DNA of 64,000 bases from assembly GCF_001704115.1 (NCBI RefSeq), contig NZ_CP016895.1:930001-994000 (forward strand), given 5' to 3'. The notes under the pieces were generated by a model. That model did not search any database. It was not told the origin of the DNA and saw only the letters and a list, made by a program, of their open reading frames with translations. Shown here in pieces: positions 45,285 through 55,363 of the stretch (positions are counted from its first letter, which is position 1; every line of letters begins with the position of its first letter). The position numbers were made by a program, and so were the translations under genes. This DNA is from Acinetobacter larvae (GTDB taxonomy: Bacteria; Pseudomonadota; Gammaproteobacteria; Pseudomonadales; Moraxellaceae).

Positions 45285-48200
45285 ATGTTTATCGTGGCCG
45301 GTGCACCAGCACATTCTTCATTTAAGAAAACTCAACTCTTAAATCGTTTAGCAGCAATGAGTTCTGTTCAGTCTTTTGACAGCCAGTGGGTTTATTTGTT
45401 TGACCAAGAGCTCGACGAGCAACAGCAACAGCATGCCAAGCAGTTGCTGAATGACGGACAGCATTATACATTACGCCAAGCGGCCGCTGATGAAGTCCAA
45501 CTGATCGTCACACCACGGGTTGGAACCATCTCTCCGTGGTCATCCAAGGCAACGGATATTTTTGCCAATTGTAATTTGCCCGTACACCGCCTAGAACGCG
45601 GTGTTTTGTTTACTTTAAAGGGCATAAATTCAGTCGATGCTGCATTACAACAGTTATTGCATGATCGGATGACAGAAAGTACTTTTGCACACTTGGCAGA
45701 TGCTGCTGTATTGTTTAGTGAAACTGCAGCCAAGCCTTTGGCGACTGTGGATATTCTAACGCAAGGCGCAGCAGCACTGGTGCAAGCCAATCAAGAATTT
45801 GGTTTTGCACTCTCCGATGAAGAAATTGATTATTTAACCGATGCCTTTACCCAGTTGGGGCGTAATCCGCATGACATTGAGTTGATGATGTTTGCACAAG
45901 CCAACTCAGAACACTGTCGGCACAAAATTTTTGGCTCTGAATGGACTATTGATGGTGAAGTACAACCGCTGTCTTTATTCCAAATGATTAAAAATACCTA
46001 TAAAGAATCGCCAACAGATGTCTTGTCTGCTTATAAAGACAATGCTTCAGTGATTGTCGGCTTCGATACGCAACGCTTTTATCCGAAAAAAGATGCCACA
46101 ACAGGGCAATACCTTTATAAATACAAAAGCCAAGCCGCGCATATACTGATGAAGGTGGAAACCCATAACCACCCCACTGCAATTGCGCCATTTGCGGGTG
46201 CAGCAACAGGTTCAGGTGGTGAAATTCGTGATGAAGGCGCAACGGGACGTGGCGGTAAGCCCAAAGCAGGTTTAACGGGGTTTACCACATCTAACCTCAA
46301 TATCCCCGGTTTTGAACAGCCTTGGGAACAACCTTATGGTAAACCGTCTCGTATTGCATCGCCTTTGCAAATCATGATTGAAGGTCCATTGGGTGGCGCT
46401 GCGTTTAATAACGAATTTGGTCGTCCGGCTTTAACTGGTTATTTCCGTACTTTTGAGCAAAAGGTGCAGGGTGAAGTACGCGGTTTCCATAAGCCGATTA
46501 TGATAGCGGGTGGTTATGGCAATATTCGTCCTGACCATGTAGAAAAAGATGCCATTCAACCGGGTGACCTACTGATCGTATTGGGCGGTCCTGCCATGTT
46601 AATTGGTTTAGGTGGCGGTGCAGCTTCTTCAGTCGATAGCGGCACCATGGGGGAGAACCTAGACTTTGCCTCAGTACAGCGTGAAAACCCAGAAATGGAG
46701 CGTCGTTGCCAAGAAGTCATCGATACCTGCTGGCGTTATGAAGATGAAAACCCTGTGGTTTCTATTCATGATGTGGGCGCAGGGGGGATTTCCAATGCCA
46801 TGCCTGAGCTGGTCAATGACCATGAGTTGGGCGCCGTACTCAATTTACGTAAAATTCCATCTTTAGAACCTGGTATGTCACCGATGGAAATCTGGTCGAA
46901 TGAAGCACAAGAACGTTATGTCTTGGCTATTCGCCCAAGTTCTTTGCCTTTATTTGAAGAAATTTGTGCCCGTGAACGTTGCCCATTTGCAGTATTGGGT
47001 GAAGCAACAGAAGCACGCCAATTACGTGTAGAAGATCCATTGTTTGAAAACAATGCCGTAGATATGCCTATGCAAGTCTTGTTGGGCGGCACACCGCGCA
47101 TGAGCCGTCGCTATGACAGTATTCAACGTCAAGGTGATGACTTCGATCTTGCACAGGTTGACTTAGAAGATGCAATTTTCCGTGTGCTTAAGCATCCTAC
47201 TGTTGCGTCAAAATCATTCTTAATTACCATCGGTGACCGTAGTATTACCGGCATGGTTGCACGCGATCAAATGGTAGGTCCTTGGCAAGTTCCTGTTGCC
47301 GATGCCGCAGTCACCACGACCAGTCTACAAGGTTATACCGGTGAGGCCATGGCGATGGGTGAACGTCCACCTGTTGCATTGCTCAATCCAGCCGCGTCAG
47401 CGCGTTTGGCTGTGGCCGAGTCAATTAGCAATATCATGTGTGCCAATATCGAACAGATCAGCGATATTAAACTTTCGGCAAACTGGATGGCAGCAGCAGG
47501 GCAAAATGGTGAAGACCAAGCCTTGTTTGAAGGTGTTAAAGCCATTGGTATGGAAATGTGCCCAGCTTTAGGCATTGCTATTCCTGTGGGGAAAGACTCA
47601 TTGTCCATGCGGACCACTTGGCAAGATCAAGCTGAAGACAAAGCCGTCACCTCACCGATGTCAGTGGTGATTACCGCATTTGCACCCGTTGTCGATGTAC
47701 GTAAGACCTTGACGCCACAGTTAAAAGCTGATTTTGATAGCGTATTGGTACGTATTGATTTATCCAAAGGTCAACACCGCATCGGTGCATCAATCCTAAC
47801 ACAGGTCTATCAAGCCATTGGACAGGTCGCACCAGATGTAGATAGTTTTGATGATTTCAAAGCCATGTTTAACTTGGTGCAAGACTGGAATAACCGTGGT
47901 CTAATCCAAGCCTATCATGATATTGGTGATGGCGGTCTGCTTGCGGCAGTTGCTGAAATGATGTTTGCTTCACGTTTAGGGGTGCAACTCAATTCACAAA
48001 GCTTAGCAAGCCTATTTGCCGAAGAAATTGGCGCTGTCGTACAGCTTAGCCGTGCAGATTGGGACGCATTACAAGCAGAATTAGAGGCTTCGCCATTGCG
48101 CACGGCCATCACCGCTGTTGGTGTAGTGACTGAGCGTGATGAGCTACAAGTTAATGGTTTAACTTTAAGCCGTGTTGCTTTACAACAGGCCTGGGCGGAA

Positions 48201-49121
48201 GTGTCGCATCAAATCCAACGTTTACGAGATAATAGCGAAACGGCAGATCAAGAGTTTAGCTTGATTGCTGATGCAAATTATCGTGGCATTATTGCTGAAG
48301 CAACTTTTGACCTCAATGAACCGATTGAAGCACCTTATATTAACAATGGTCGCCCACAAGTTGCGATCTTGCGTGAGCAAGGGGTCAATGGTCATATCGA
48401 AATGGCCGCTGCTTTCGATAAAGTTGGTTTTAGTACCGTTGATGTGCATATGAGTGACTTATTGGCAGGTCGTAGCGATTTAGCAGATTTCCAAGGCTTA
48501 GTTGCTTGTGGTGGTTTCTCTTATGGGGATGTATTGGGTGCTGGCGGTGGTTGGGCTAAGTCGGTATTGTTTAACAACAAACTCCGTGATCAATTTGAAC
48601 AATTCTTCCAAAATGATCAAACCTTTAGCTTAGGGGTGTGTAATGGTTGTCAAATGTTGTCACAGTTGGCACCGTTGATTCCTGGTGCTGATGCTTGGCC
48701 GCGTTTTCATCGCAACCGCTCTGAAGTATTTGAAGCAAGGGTTGCCAATGTACGCTTAGAACAGTCGACTTCTGTATTACTACAAGATATGCAAGGCTCT
48801 ATTTTACCGATTGCCATCGCGCATGGTGAAGGGCGTGCTGTTGCTACGGAGGCAGATTTGGCGAGCTTGAATGCCAATCAGCAAGTTGCATTACGTTATG
48901 TCGACAGTCAGGGGCAAGCAACACAGCATTATCCATTGAATCCAAATGGTTCACCTCAGGCAATTGCAGGATTAAGCTCACTCGATGGTCGTGTCACCAT
49001 TATGATGCCGCATCCTGAGCGTAATTTCCGAGCGGTTCAACATTCTTGGAAACCAGATAGCTGGCAAGAAGATGGTGCTTGGCTCAGAATGTTCCGTAAT
49101 GCACGTAAGTTTATCGCTTAA
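45285..49121 (+). CDS. purL: Phosphoribosylformylglycinamidine synthase PurL
   Basis: Fourth step of purine synthesis: ATP- and glutamine-dependent conversion of FGAR to FGAM. This is the large single-chain form of gammaproteobacteria (1278 residues; E. coli 1295). Parts in order: N-terminal PurS-like domain, the FGAM synthetase core with [20 protein letters not shown] near 288, and a C-terminal glutaminase from about 1020 with catalytic Cys1119 in GVCNGCQML and His/Glu in [10 protein letters not shown]. Single gene with a terminator. Confidence 0.98.
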   Translation: MFIVAGAPAHSSFKKTQLLNRLAAMSSVQSFDSQWVYLFDQELDEQQQQHAKQLLNDGQHYTLRQAAADEVQLIVTPRVGTISPWSSKATDIFANCNLPVHRLERGVLFTLKGINSVDAALQQLLHDRMTESTFAHLADAAVLFSETAAKPLATVDILTQGAAALVQANQEFGFALSDEEIDYLTDAFTQLGRNPHDIELMMFAQANSEHCRHKIFGSEWTIDGEVQPLSLFQMIKNTYKESPTDVLSAYKDNASVIVGFDTQRFYPKKDATTGQYLYKYKSQAAHILMKVETHNHPTAIAPFAGAATGSGGEIRDEGATGRGGKPKAGLTGFTTSNLNIPGFEQPWEQPYGKPSRIASPLQIMIEGPLGGAAFNNEFGRPALTGYFRTFEQKVQGEVRGFHKPIMIAGGYGNIRPDHVEKDAIQPGDLLIVLGGPAMLIGLGGGAASSVDSGTMGENLDFASVQRENPEMERRCQEVIDTCWRYEDENPVVSIHDVGAGGISNAMPELVNDHELGAVLNLRKIPSLEPGMSPMEIWSNEAQERYVLAIRPSSLPLFEEICARERCPFAVLGEATEARQLRVEDPLFENNAVDMPMQVLLGGTPRMSRRYDSIQRQGDDFDLAQVDLEDAIFRVLKHPTVASKSFLITIGDRSITGMVARDQMVGPWQVPVADAAVTTTSLQGYTGEAMAMGERPPVALLNPAASARLAVAESISNIMCANIEQISDIKLSANWMAAAGQNGEDQALFEGVKAIGMEMCPALGIAIPVGKDSLSMRTTWQDQAEDKAVTSPMSVVITAFAPVVDVRKTLTPQLKADFDSVLVRIDLSKGQHRIGASILTQVYQAIGQVAPDVDSFDDFKAMFNLVQDWNNRGLIQAYHDIGDGGLLAAVAEMMFASRLGVQLNSQSLASLFAEEIGAVVQLSRADWDALQAELEASPLRTAITAVGVVTERDELQVNGLTLSRVALQQAWAEVSHQIQRLRDNSETADQEFSLIADANYRGIIAEATFDLNEPIEAPYINNGRPQVAILREQGVNGHIEMAAAFDKVGFSTVDVHMSDLLAGRSDLADFQGLVACGGFSYGDVLGAGGGWAKSVLFNNKLRDQFEQFFQNDQTFSLGVCNGCQMLSQLAPLIPGADAWPRFHRNRSEVFEARVANVRLEQSTSVLLQDMQGSILPIAIAHGEGRAVATEADLASLNANQQVALRYVDSQGQATQHYPLNPNGSPQAIAGLSSLDGRVTIMMPHPERNFRAVQHSWKPDSWQEDGAWLRMFRNARKFIA

Positions 49122-49194
49122 TAACATTAGTTTAATAGTTTAATGTTTCTAACGTTGTTATAGCGCAAGGAACTTTCTGTATAGCAACGTTTAC

Positions 49195-49229
49195 AAAGCG
49201 GTTTTATCTTCTGGATAAAACCGCTTTTT
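49195..49229 (+). terminator. Intrinsic terminator of purL
   Basis: A 14-bp perfect stem (49195-49208 with 49214-49227) is followed by a T-run on the plus strand. Confidence 0.9.
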
Positions 49230-49722
49230 TTGTTGATTGGACTGAGTATGTGTTGCATAAATTGTGTGCGAAATGTTATTTAAAAATCCTGAAATATCTA
49301 ACATATTTAAAGTTGCATAAGATTAATTATTTTAAACAATCATTATTTTTCTGATCGGCATAAGCTCAATAGCGCTGCTCAATATATCGGTTTTGCGCAT
49401 TTTTAATCCTATTATATCTAAATTTAATCATCACTTGCTGCTTTTGCCAGCATTTGCTTTTATTGATTGTTAATTTTTTATTGATAATAATTTATTGATC
49501 AATTAAATTGCCAAAGCTTGATGTTGTGGTTCTGGGCTACTTGTGGCTGTGATGAAAAAAATTAACTACAGTACGCTCGGATATAAAATAGTTAAATAGC
49601 AAAGCATCTTAAAACGACAATAGATGCTGGAATAATGTTCAACAATAGAACATCACAGGAATGTCCAGTTCATATAACAACACGCGATATCAACCTATGC
49701 ATGACCATTTAAGGAAATATAA
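49230..49722. other. AT-rich upstream region of kgtP
   Basis: About 490 bp with no supported open frame. It contains the symmetric word TTGATCAA around 49497, within an AT-rich inverted repeat. It presumably holds the transporter promoter and regulatory sites; none is identifiable by eye. Confidence 0.4.
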
Positions 49723-51015
49723 ATGAGCCAAGTTTATAGTAAAGAAGAACGCAGAAGCCGTATCCGAGGGATTATAGGAGCGGCATCTGGTAATTTAGTC
49801 GAGTGGTTCGATTTTTATATTTATGCTGTGTTTGCCATGTATTTTACCAAGGCAATGACACCTTCTGATATGAATTCAACCACACAAGATATTTATGTCT
49901 GGGGCGTATTTGCAGCAAGCTTTTTTATGCGTCCATTAGGCAGTTGGATTTTTGGTCGGATTGCAGATAAACATGGTCGAAAAAAATCGATGATTATCTC
50001 AATCTGTTTAATGGCATTTAGCTCTTTTCTATTTGCTGCTTTACCAACCTATCAACAGGCAGGTTTAATTGCACCATTACTTTTATTATTGGTGCGTTTA
50101 CTACAGGGTTTATCCGTCGGAGGAGAATACGGCGCCGTTGCAACCTATATGAGTGAATTGGGATTAAAAGGTCAGCGTGGCTTTTTTGCATCTTTTCAAT
50201 ATGTGACCTTATCTGGTGGTCAACTATTAGCAAGTTTGCTCAGCGTGATTATTTTATTCTTCCTCACCGAACAACAGCTGTATGATGGTGGCTGGCGTAT
50301 TCCTTTTGTGATTGGTGGTGCTGCAGCAATTCTGTCTTTATTGGCACGAAGCCGTTTGGAAGAAACTTTATCTGAGGAAGATAGCGAACGCAAAGAGTCA
50401 GGCTCATTAATCGAATTGCTCCGGAAACATTGGGCGAGTTTTCTTTTGGTGGTCGGCTATACTGCCGCAGGTTCACTAAGCTTTTATGTTATTACCGTGT
50501 ATTCTAAGACTTATATGAGTCATCTTGAAATCGATAATAAAGTAGCAGGGTTTATTATGACCTTCTCCTTGCTAATTTTTATGCTGGCTCAGCCTTTATT
50601 TGGTGCCTTGTCAGATCGTATTGGGCGCCGTATGAGTATGTTAATTTTTAGTAGTGCGATGGCAATCTTTATTTATCCAGTCATGGTGATCGGTATGCGG
50701 CATTATAGTCAAGAGCCTGTCATGATTGCAGTATTACTGATTTTCTTGATGATGATTTTAAGCTTTTATACTTCGATTAGCGGTTTAATTAAAGCCGAAA
50801 TGTTTCCACCACATGTACGTGCCTTAGGGGTTGGTTTTTCTTATGCCGTTGCCAATGCTATGTTTGGTGGTTCAGCACCGTCAGTGGCTTTACAGTTTAA
50901 AGCCGCGGGCATAGAAAATAGCTTCTTTATCTATGTGATTATCATGTTGGTTATTTGCTTTTTCTGTAGTTGGAAACTTCCTGCTGAGCCAGAATATTTG
51001 AAACATGATCATTAA
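49723..51015 (+). CDS. kgtP: Alpha-ketoglutarate:H+ symporter KgtP-like (MFS, MHS family)
   Basis: A 430-residue, 12-helix transporter of the metabolite:proton symporter family. Segments that I recall as nearly identical in E. coli KgtP are ASGNLVEWFDFYIYAVF, FGRIADKHGRKKSM, LLQGLSVGGEYGAVATYMSE, FFASFQYVTLSGGQLLA and SFYTSISGLIKAEMFPPHVR. Alpha-ketoglutarate is therefore the likely substrate, although related dicarboxylates cannot be excluded. AAGGAAAT precedes the ATG. Monocistronic, with its own terminator. Confidence 0.9.
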   Translation: MSQVYSKEERRSRIRGIIGAASGNLVEWFDFYIYAVFAMYFTKAMTPSDMNSTTQDIYVWGVFAASFFMRPLGSWIFGRIADKHGRKKSMIISICLMAFSSFLFAALPTYQQAGLIAPLLLLLVRLLQGLSVGGEYGAVATYMSELGLKGQRGFFASFQYVTLSGGQLLASLLSVIILFFLTEQQLYDGGWRIPFVIGGAAAILSLLARSRLEETLSEEDSERKESGSLIELLRKHWASFLLVVGYTAAGSLSFYVITVYSKTYMSHLEIDNKVAGFIMTFSLLIFMLAQPLFGALSDRIGRRMSMLIFSSAMAIFIYPVMVIGMRHYSQEPVMIAVLLIFLMMILSFYTSISGLIKAEMFPPHVRALGVGFSYAVANAMFGGSAPSVALQFKAAGIENSFFIYVIIMLVICFFCSWKLPAEPEYLKHDH

Positions 51016-51048
51016 TTGTCCCCATTAAGCTAAAGCTCTCATGCATTC

Positions 51049-51076
51049 AACTCGCCATTTTTATGGCGAGTTTTTA
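51049..51076 (+). terminator. Intrinsic terminator of kgtP
   Basis: AACTCGCCAT (51049-51058) pairs with ATGGCGAGTT (51063-51072) around TTTT and is followed by further T residues. Confidence 0.85.
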
Positions 51077-51375
51077 CATCAACTTACAATATGTTCATTT
51101 TTTCACAATGAATAAAAATTGCTTGCACCTACAGGGGTGTTTTTGTAAATTATTAATTAATATTAAAAAATATCAAAGAAAACGATATTTATTATATAAT
51201 TTTAGTTTATTGTTTAACAAATTAAATACAAAATATTGCGAATGTGTGGACTTTTTTTATTGCGTTAATGTAACATTGCGATAGTGGTTAAAAACTAGTC
51301 TTGAGGCTAGAAGATAGTAATAAATATATAAAATTAATTTGCAGGCGATGCAGTATGTGTAAGAGGGGAATAAAA
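51077..51375. other. Very AT-rich intergenic region
   Basis: About 300 bp. A small CACC-GGGTG hairpin with a T-run at about 51128-51147 looks like a second terminator. AAATATC / GATATTT near 51167-51190 forms another arm. No gene beyond the 47-residue ORF that follows. Confidence 0.4.
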
Positions 51376-51519
51376 ATGAGCAGAATATTGCGAGAACGCT
51401 CCGATCATGACAAAGAACAAATATGGCATAAGGGTTGGTTTTGGTTTGCCTTAGTGCTGCTTGTGCAGGGGATTGTATTATGTATTGCATTATTGCGACA
51501 GCTCATTTTATTTGTTTAA
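51376..51519 (+). CDS. Small single-pass membrane protein (47 residues)
   Basis: Starts MSRILRERSDHDKEQIWHKG and continues with one hydrophobic helix (about 22-45, WFALVLLVQGIVLCIALL). GAGGGGA lies 7 bp before the ATG, a strong ribosome binding site, so it is probably translated. The longer in-frame start at 51301 has no such support. I do not recognise a family. The positively charged N-terminus predicts N-in topology. Confidence 0.6.
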   Translation: MSRILRERSDHDKEQIWHKGWFWFALVLLVQGIVLCIALLRQLILFV

Positions 51520-51599
51520 ACAGATAAATCTTGCTGGCGCAGCTGATACAGTAGATGATGCCTTAAGCGTAATAATATTGACTTTAAATCATCGAGACT

Positions 51600-51923
51600 A
51601 TGTTAAAAATTATTTATTTTGTACCTGAGACACACTTAGAACAAACCAAACAAGCCATTTTTGCAGCCGGCGCTGGGGCAATGGGGGCTTATAGTCAATG
51701 TGCTTGGCAGGTACTCGGCATGGGACAGTTTAAACCTGAGCTGGGGAGTCAACCCTATATTGGAGAACAGAAAAAATTACAACAGGTTGCTGAATGGCGC
51801 GTAGAATCTATCGTTCCTGAAGCGGCAGCTTTAGCAGTTTTGGAGGCTTTAAAAGCAAGTCATCCTTATGAAGAACCGGCATTTGAGTTTATACAGTTAT
51901 TTGATATTAACTCGTTGACCTAA
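51600..51923 (+). CDS. NIF3/YqfO insert-domain protein (NGG1p-interacting-factor-3 like)
   Basis: A 107-residue protein corresponding only to the CutA-like insert domain of the NIF3/YqfO family, not the full metal-binding enzyme. The C-terminal SHPYEEPAFEFIQL is the hallmark and the start KIIYFVPETHLEQTKQAIF fits. Function of such stand-alone domains is unknown; metal binding or small-ligand sensing is a guess. Short intergenic distance (80 bp) to the upstream small membrane protein. Confidence 0.75.
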   Translation: MLKIIYFVPETHLEQTKQAIFAAGAGAMGAYSQCAWQVLGMGQFKPELGSQPYIGEQKKLQQVAEWRVESIVPEAAALAVLEALKASHPYEEPAFEFIQLFDINSLT

Positions 51924-51974
51924 AGAGATTGCTTTCACTTGCACGTGTTGTATACGGTCCTAATAAAACACATA

Positions 51975-52006
51975 TTGACAGCAACACTGCGCAGTGTTGC
52001 TGTCAA
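51975..52006. repeat. Perfect 32-bp palindrome without spacer
   Basis: TTGACAGCAACACTGC (51975-51990) is immediately followed by its exact complement (51991-52006). It lies between the convergent NIF3-like and crotonase genes. Neither side has an adjacent T-run. As RNA it would fold into a tight hairpin of at least 14 bp. Confidence 0.95.
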
Positions 52007-52016
52007 AGGACTGTTC

Positions 52017-52050
52017 ATTGAACTGACTAAAGTTAATTGAACTGACTAAA
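52017..52050. repeat. 19-bp tandem duplication at the end of the crotonase gene
   Basis: ATTGAACTGACTAAA occurs at 52017-52031 and 52036-52050. The inner copy encodes the last residues of the crotonase (FSQFN) and the outer one lies beyond the stop codon. The 19-bp period is out of frame, so the protein end is not lengthened. Confidence 0.85.
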
Positions 52051-52833
52051 ATCTGGACGGCGTTTTTGCATAAAGGCTTGTACGGCTTCTAATAACTCTG
52101 GTGATTTTACCCGTTGCATAAAGATTTCAGCTTCAGCATCTACCAATGCTAAAATTTCATCCAAGTTATGTTTCATTAAAGCCTTACTTTGTTTAATAGA
52201 GGCAAGGGGTAAGGCTGCTAAATGCTGTGCTTGCTGTTCAGCATAAGCATAAACATCATCTACGACAGCATTAATTAAGCCTGCATGCAGTGCTTTTTCA
52301 CTATTAAATTTTTGTGCTGTAAATAATAATTCTGCGGCACGCTTATAACCTGCTTGTTGGATCAATAAACGGCTTGCACCTCCTTCAGGAGATAGACCTA
52401 GACTGACAAAAGGCATTTGGAAAATTGCACTGTCATCACTATAAACCAAATCTGCGTGCAATAATAATGTGACGCCGATACCAATGGCCACGCCTTTGAC
52501 TGCAATAATCAGGGGCTTGCTAAAACGTGCTGCAGCTTTTAATAAAACAAAAGGGGGTTCATCTCCTGCTTTGTTCTGGCTTGGACTTTTGACAAATTTC
52601 ATAAAATCTTGCATGTCATTGCCAGCACTGAAATCTTGATCAGCACCACGTAGAATGACGACACGTACCGCTGAACTTTGATCTGCTTCATCCAATGCTT
52701 GAGCAAGTTGTAAATAAAGCTCAGAGTAGAGTGCATTTTTAGCATCGGGACGATTAATCGCTAAAGTAAGTACACCGGCTTCAATTTTTGCATCTAAATG
52801 TGGTTGGGGCTGTTGAATACATTGTAGCGTCAT
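52033..52833 (-). CDS. Enoyl-CoA hydratase/isomerase (crotonase family)
   Basis: A 266-residue soluble enzyme acting on acyl-CoA thioesters. The oxyanion-hole segments are FSAGNDMQDF near 68 and GVAIGIGVTLLLHADLVYS near 113. A glutamate in LGLSPEGGASRLL near 147 may be the catalytic acid, as in enoyl-CoA isomerase-like members, so the reaction could be hydration or double-bond isomerisation. No other fatty-acid or aromatic degradation gene is adjacent. Confidence 0.82.
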   Translation of the reverse strand: MTLQCIQQPQPHLDAKIEAGVLTLAINRPDAKNALYSELYLQLAQALDEADQSSAVRVVILRGADQDFSAGNDMQDFMKFVKSPSQNKAGDEPPFVLLKAAARFSKPLIIAVKGVAIGIGVTLLLHADLVYSDDSAIFQMPFVSLGLSPEGGASRLLIQQAGYKRAAELLFTAQKFNSEKALHAGLINAVVDDVYAYAEQQAQHLAALPLASIKQSKALMKHNLDEILALVDAEAEIFMQRVKSPELLEAVQAFMQKRRPDFSQFN

Positions 52834-52931
52834 CGTAGTATCCTAATTCTAAATTAAACAACATATGATGGCATTATGACTGAGTTCAACGCAAAAGTTG
52901 TAACTTACACAGTCATAAAATTGAATTGAAG

Positions 52932-53537
52932 ATGACATATACATTTGATTATCTAGTTTATATCGGGCGTTTCCAGCCTTTTCATTTGGCACATATGCAG
53001 ACCATTAATATTGCTTTGCAACAGGGTCGTGAGTTGATTATCGCCTTGGGTTCTGCTCAAGCTGAACGATCAATTAAAAATCCTTTTTCAGCATCGGAAC
53101 GTAAGGCCATGATTTTGGCTTGCTATCCAGAAGATTTACAGCAGCGGTTACATTTTGTTGATATCGAAGATGTTTATAATGATGTGAAGTGGGTCAACTT
53201 ACTCAAAAAACGTGTGCAGGATTGTATAGGCGCTTTGTCAGTGCAACCATGCCACTCTATGTTAAAAGTTGGTTTAATTGGGCATTTTAAAGATGATTCA
53301 TCTTATTATTTAAGCCTATTTCCAGATTGGCAGTTAGTGGAACTAGATAGTTTAAGAGGGGCAATTTCGGCTACACCTTTGCGCCGTGCTTATTTTCAGG
53401 GCAAGATTATTGAACAAGAATTTCCAGCTGCAACGGTGAGTTTCTTGAAGCAGTTTAAACACAGTCGTTATTATCAAGCGTTACAGAAAAAATTTCAGCA
53501 ACAAGATTATTCGATATTATTAGAGCACGAATTATAA
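52932..53537 (+). CDS. nadM: NMN adenylyltransferase, NadM type
   Basis: Makes NAD from nicotinamide mononucleotide and ATP. The 201-residue protein has the nucleotidyltransferase motif GRFQPFHLAH (12-21) and the second ISATPLRR motif near 150. This is the archaeal-like NadM type that in some bacteria is fused to a Nudix hydrolase; here the chain ends without one. ATG 52932 is used, with TTG 52926 as a weak alternative. The nadV partner known from Acinetobacter NAD salvage is not in this window. Confidence 0.85.
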   Translation: MTYTFDYLVYIGRFQPFHLAHMQTINIALQQGRELIIALGSAQAERSIKNPFSASERKAMILACYPEDLQQRLHFVDIEDVYNDVKWVNLLKKRVQDCIGALSVQPCHSMLKVGLIGHFKDDSSYYLSLFPDWQLVELDSLRGAISATPLRRAYFQGKIIEQEFPAATVSFLKQFKHSRYYQALQKKFQQQDYSILLEHEL

Positions 53538-53547
53538 GGTTATATTT

Positions 53548-53581
53548 GAGCAGTGAAGGGCTTATTTATGCTTCATTGCTC
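53548..53581. repeat. Near-perfect 11-bp hairpin between convergent nadM and argP
   Basis: GAGCAGTGAAG (53548-53558) pairs with CTTCATTGCTC (53571-53581), with one wobble. There is no T-run on either side. It lies 11 bp after nadM. Confidence 0.7.
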
Positions 53582-53604
53582 CGTGCTTTATGGTTCATGT
53601 TGTA

Positions 53605-54519
53605 TTATTTTTGCTTTATTGGTCGTAAATAGGCTTGGGCTTGCTGTTGTAGGGCTTGGCTGAGAGTTTGCAGAATTGGTGCCTGTTGTTTCCAATGATG
53701 CCAATACAGTACTAGGTCAATGGGTTGTATAGAATCTTCTGCCAGATAAATCAATTCACCACGCTGGATATAATCTTGCATTTGTAACTCAGGCACTAGC
53801 CCATAACCGAAGCCATATACAATGCTATTTAAAAACTCGTGTGCAGAAGGTATGTGGTGATAAGGATAGCTATTGGCAAATAAACCAAATTGTTGCTGCA
53901 ATAATTCACGATGCATTTGATCATGCCTATCAAAAATAATCGCTGGTGCGCTTTGTAAGCTTTGCCGTTTGACACCGTGTGCAAACCATTTTTGCGCAAA
54001 TGCAGGGCTTGCCACTAAACGATAACGTAAAATGCCAAGTTTTACGGCTACACAACCTTGCATTGCCTGAGTTTCGGTTGAGATACAGGCATTGACTTGC
54101 CCACTTTCTAAAAGTTGATGTGTTTGCGTTTGATCCTTAATTTGTATGTCTAAAAGTAGTTTTTGTGCCGTTAATATGGGACTTAAGGCAGGGAGTAACC
54201 ACGTGGCTAAGGAATCTGCATGACTGGCAATGCGAACACTATAAAAATTTTGCTGCTGTTGCTTAGCGGCGAGTTGATATAAAAAACTTTCCTCAATGCG
54301 CTGCATTTGTTGTAAGTGTTGTGCCAATTCTAGCCCAATGGCTGTAGCACGACAGGGACGTTCACGTAGTATGAGGATTTGCGCTAAGCTTTTTTCTAGA
54401 CTTTGTACACGTAGACTGACAGCAGAGGCACTAATACAGAGTTTCTGGGCCGCAACTTCAAAACTTCCATATTGTAAGACTGCCAGAAATGCTTGGCACT
54501 GTTTATTCTGTAATGTCAT
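53605..54519 (-). CDS. argP: LysR-family regulator ArgP (IciA)-like
   Basis: A 304-residue regulator. The N-terminal helix-turn-helix (about 18-40) contains GSFEVAAQKLCISASAVSLR, close to E. coli ArgP, which senses lysine/arginine and activates argO. The remaining 220 residues are the co-inducer-binding domain. It is divergently transcribed from a LysE/ArgO exporter gene, the classic ArgP-target arrangement, and so very probably controls it. Intergenic distance is 107 bp. Confidence 0.88.
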   Translation of the reverse strand: MTLQNKQCQAFLAVLQYGSFEVAAQKLCISASAVSLRVQSLEKSLAQILILRERPCRATAIGLELAQHLQQMQRIEESFLYQLAAKQQQQNFYSVRIASHADSLATWLLPALSPILTAQKLLLDIQIKDQTQTHQLLESGQVNACISTETQAMQGCVAVKLGILRYRLVASPAFAQKWFAHGVKRQSLQSAPAIIFDRHDQMHRELLQQQFGLFANSYPYHHIPSAHEFLNSIVYGFGYGLVPELQMQDYIQRGELIYLAEDSIQPIDLVLYWHHWKQQAPILQTLSQALQQQAQAYLRPIKQK

Positions 54520-54626
54520 TTTTAACCTAAGTAAAACTTAAGATCGCTAATATTTTCTTGATCATACGGATTTAAATCAAAAAACCAAGATAATACTGCG
54601 ATCAACACAATGTTTTTTGGGTGTCT

Positions 54627-55244
54627 ATGTCATTCTCACTTTATATAAAAGGTTTTGCTTTAAGCTTAAGTTTGATCGTTGCCATTGGGGCGCAAAATAC
54701 TTATGTGTTGCAGCAAGGTTTAAAAAGACAGCACGTTTTTTGGGTTTGTTTATTCTGCGCAATTTCAGATGCGATTTTAATTGCTTTGGGCGTATTTGGG
54801 CTAGGGCAATTCATTGTGCAACATGCACAGGTTTTATGGCTTGCTCAGTATTTAGGTGTTGCATTGTTAGTCTATTATGCAATAAAACATCTTTATCAGG
54901 CTTATCAAGCGCAATATGCTTGGGGTGGTGTAGCAGATTCACAGACATCCTTACTGCGCAGTTTGGTATTTTGTGCTGCATTAACTTGGCTTAATCCACA
55001 TGTGTATTTAGATACAGTGGTGTTGATTGGGGTCGTCTCAGCACAGATTCAAAGTGATAAGCTTTATTTTGCCTTGGGCGCGATGAGCGCTTCATGTTTG
55101 TTTTTCTTTAGCTTGGGCTATGCTGCGCAAGCGATTGCACCAGTGTTTCGTAGTATTCGTGCTTGGCGTGTATTAGATTGTTGTATTGCTTTTTTACTGC
55201 TGTACTTGGCTTGGGGATTATTTCACTTGTCGATTGCGATTTAA
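54627..55244 (+). CDS. LysE/ArgO-type basic amino-acid exporter
   Basis: A 205-residue membrane protein with about six helices. IGAQNTYVLQQGLKRQHVF near 22-40 and LTWLNPHVYLDTVVLIG near 130 are characteristic of LysE/ArgO rather than of RhtB. The likely substrates are lysine and/or arginine, exported when intracellular levels rise. ATG 54627 is preferred over the GTG two codons earlier. Divergent from argP. A second, more RhtB-like exporter is at 21034. Confidence 0.88.
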   Translation: MSFSLYIKGFALSLSLIVAIGAQNTYVLQQGLKRQHVFWVCLFCAISDAILIALGVFGLGQFIVQHAQVLWLAQYLGVALLVYYAIKHLYQAYQAQYAWGGVADSQTSLLRSLVFCAALTWLNPHVYLDTVVLIGVVSAQIQSDKLYFALGAMSASCLFFFSLGYAAQAIAPVFRSIRAWRVLDCCIAFLLLYLAWGLFHLSIAI

Positions 55245-55363
55245 GATATCGTATGTCACTAAAAATATCTTAAATTGTGGGTAGATTTAACTTTCTTTGT
55301 GCAGGATCATGCTGATGAGCTTGTGCTCTACGCACGCTATAATCGTGCTGCTAGTCCAGTGTT

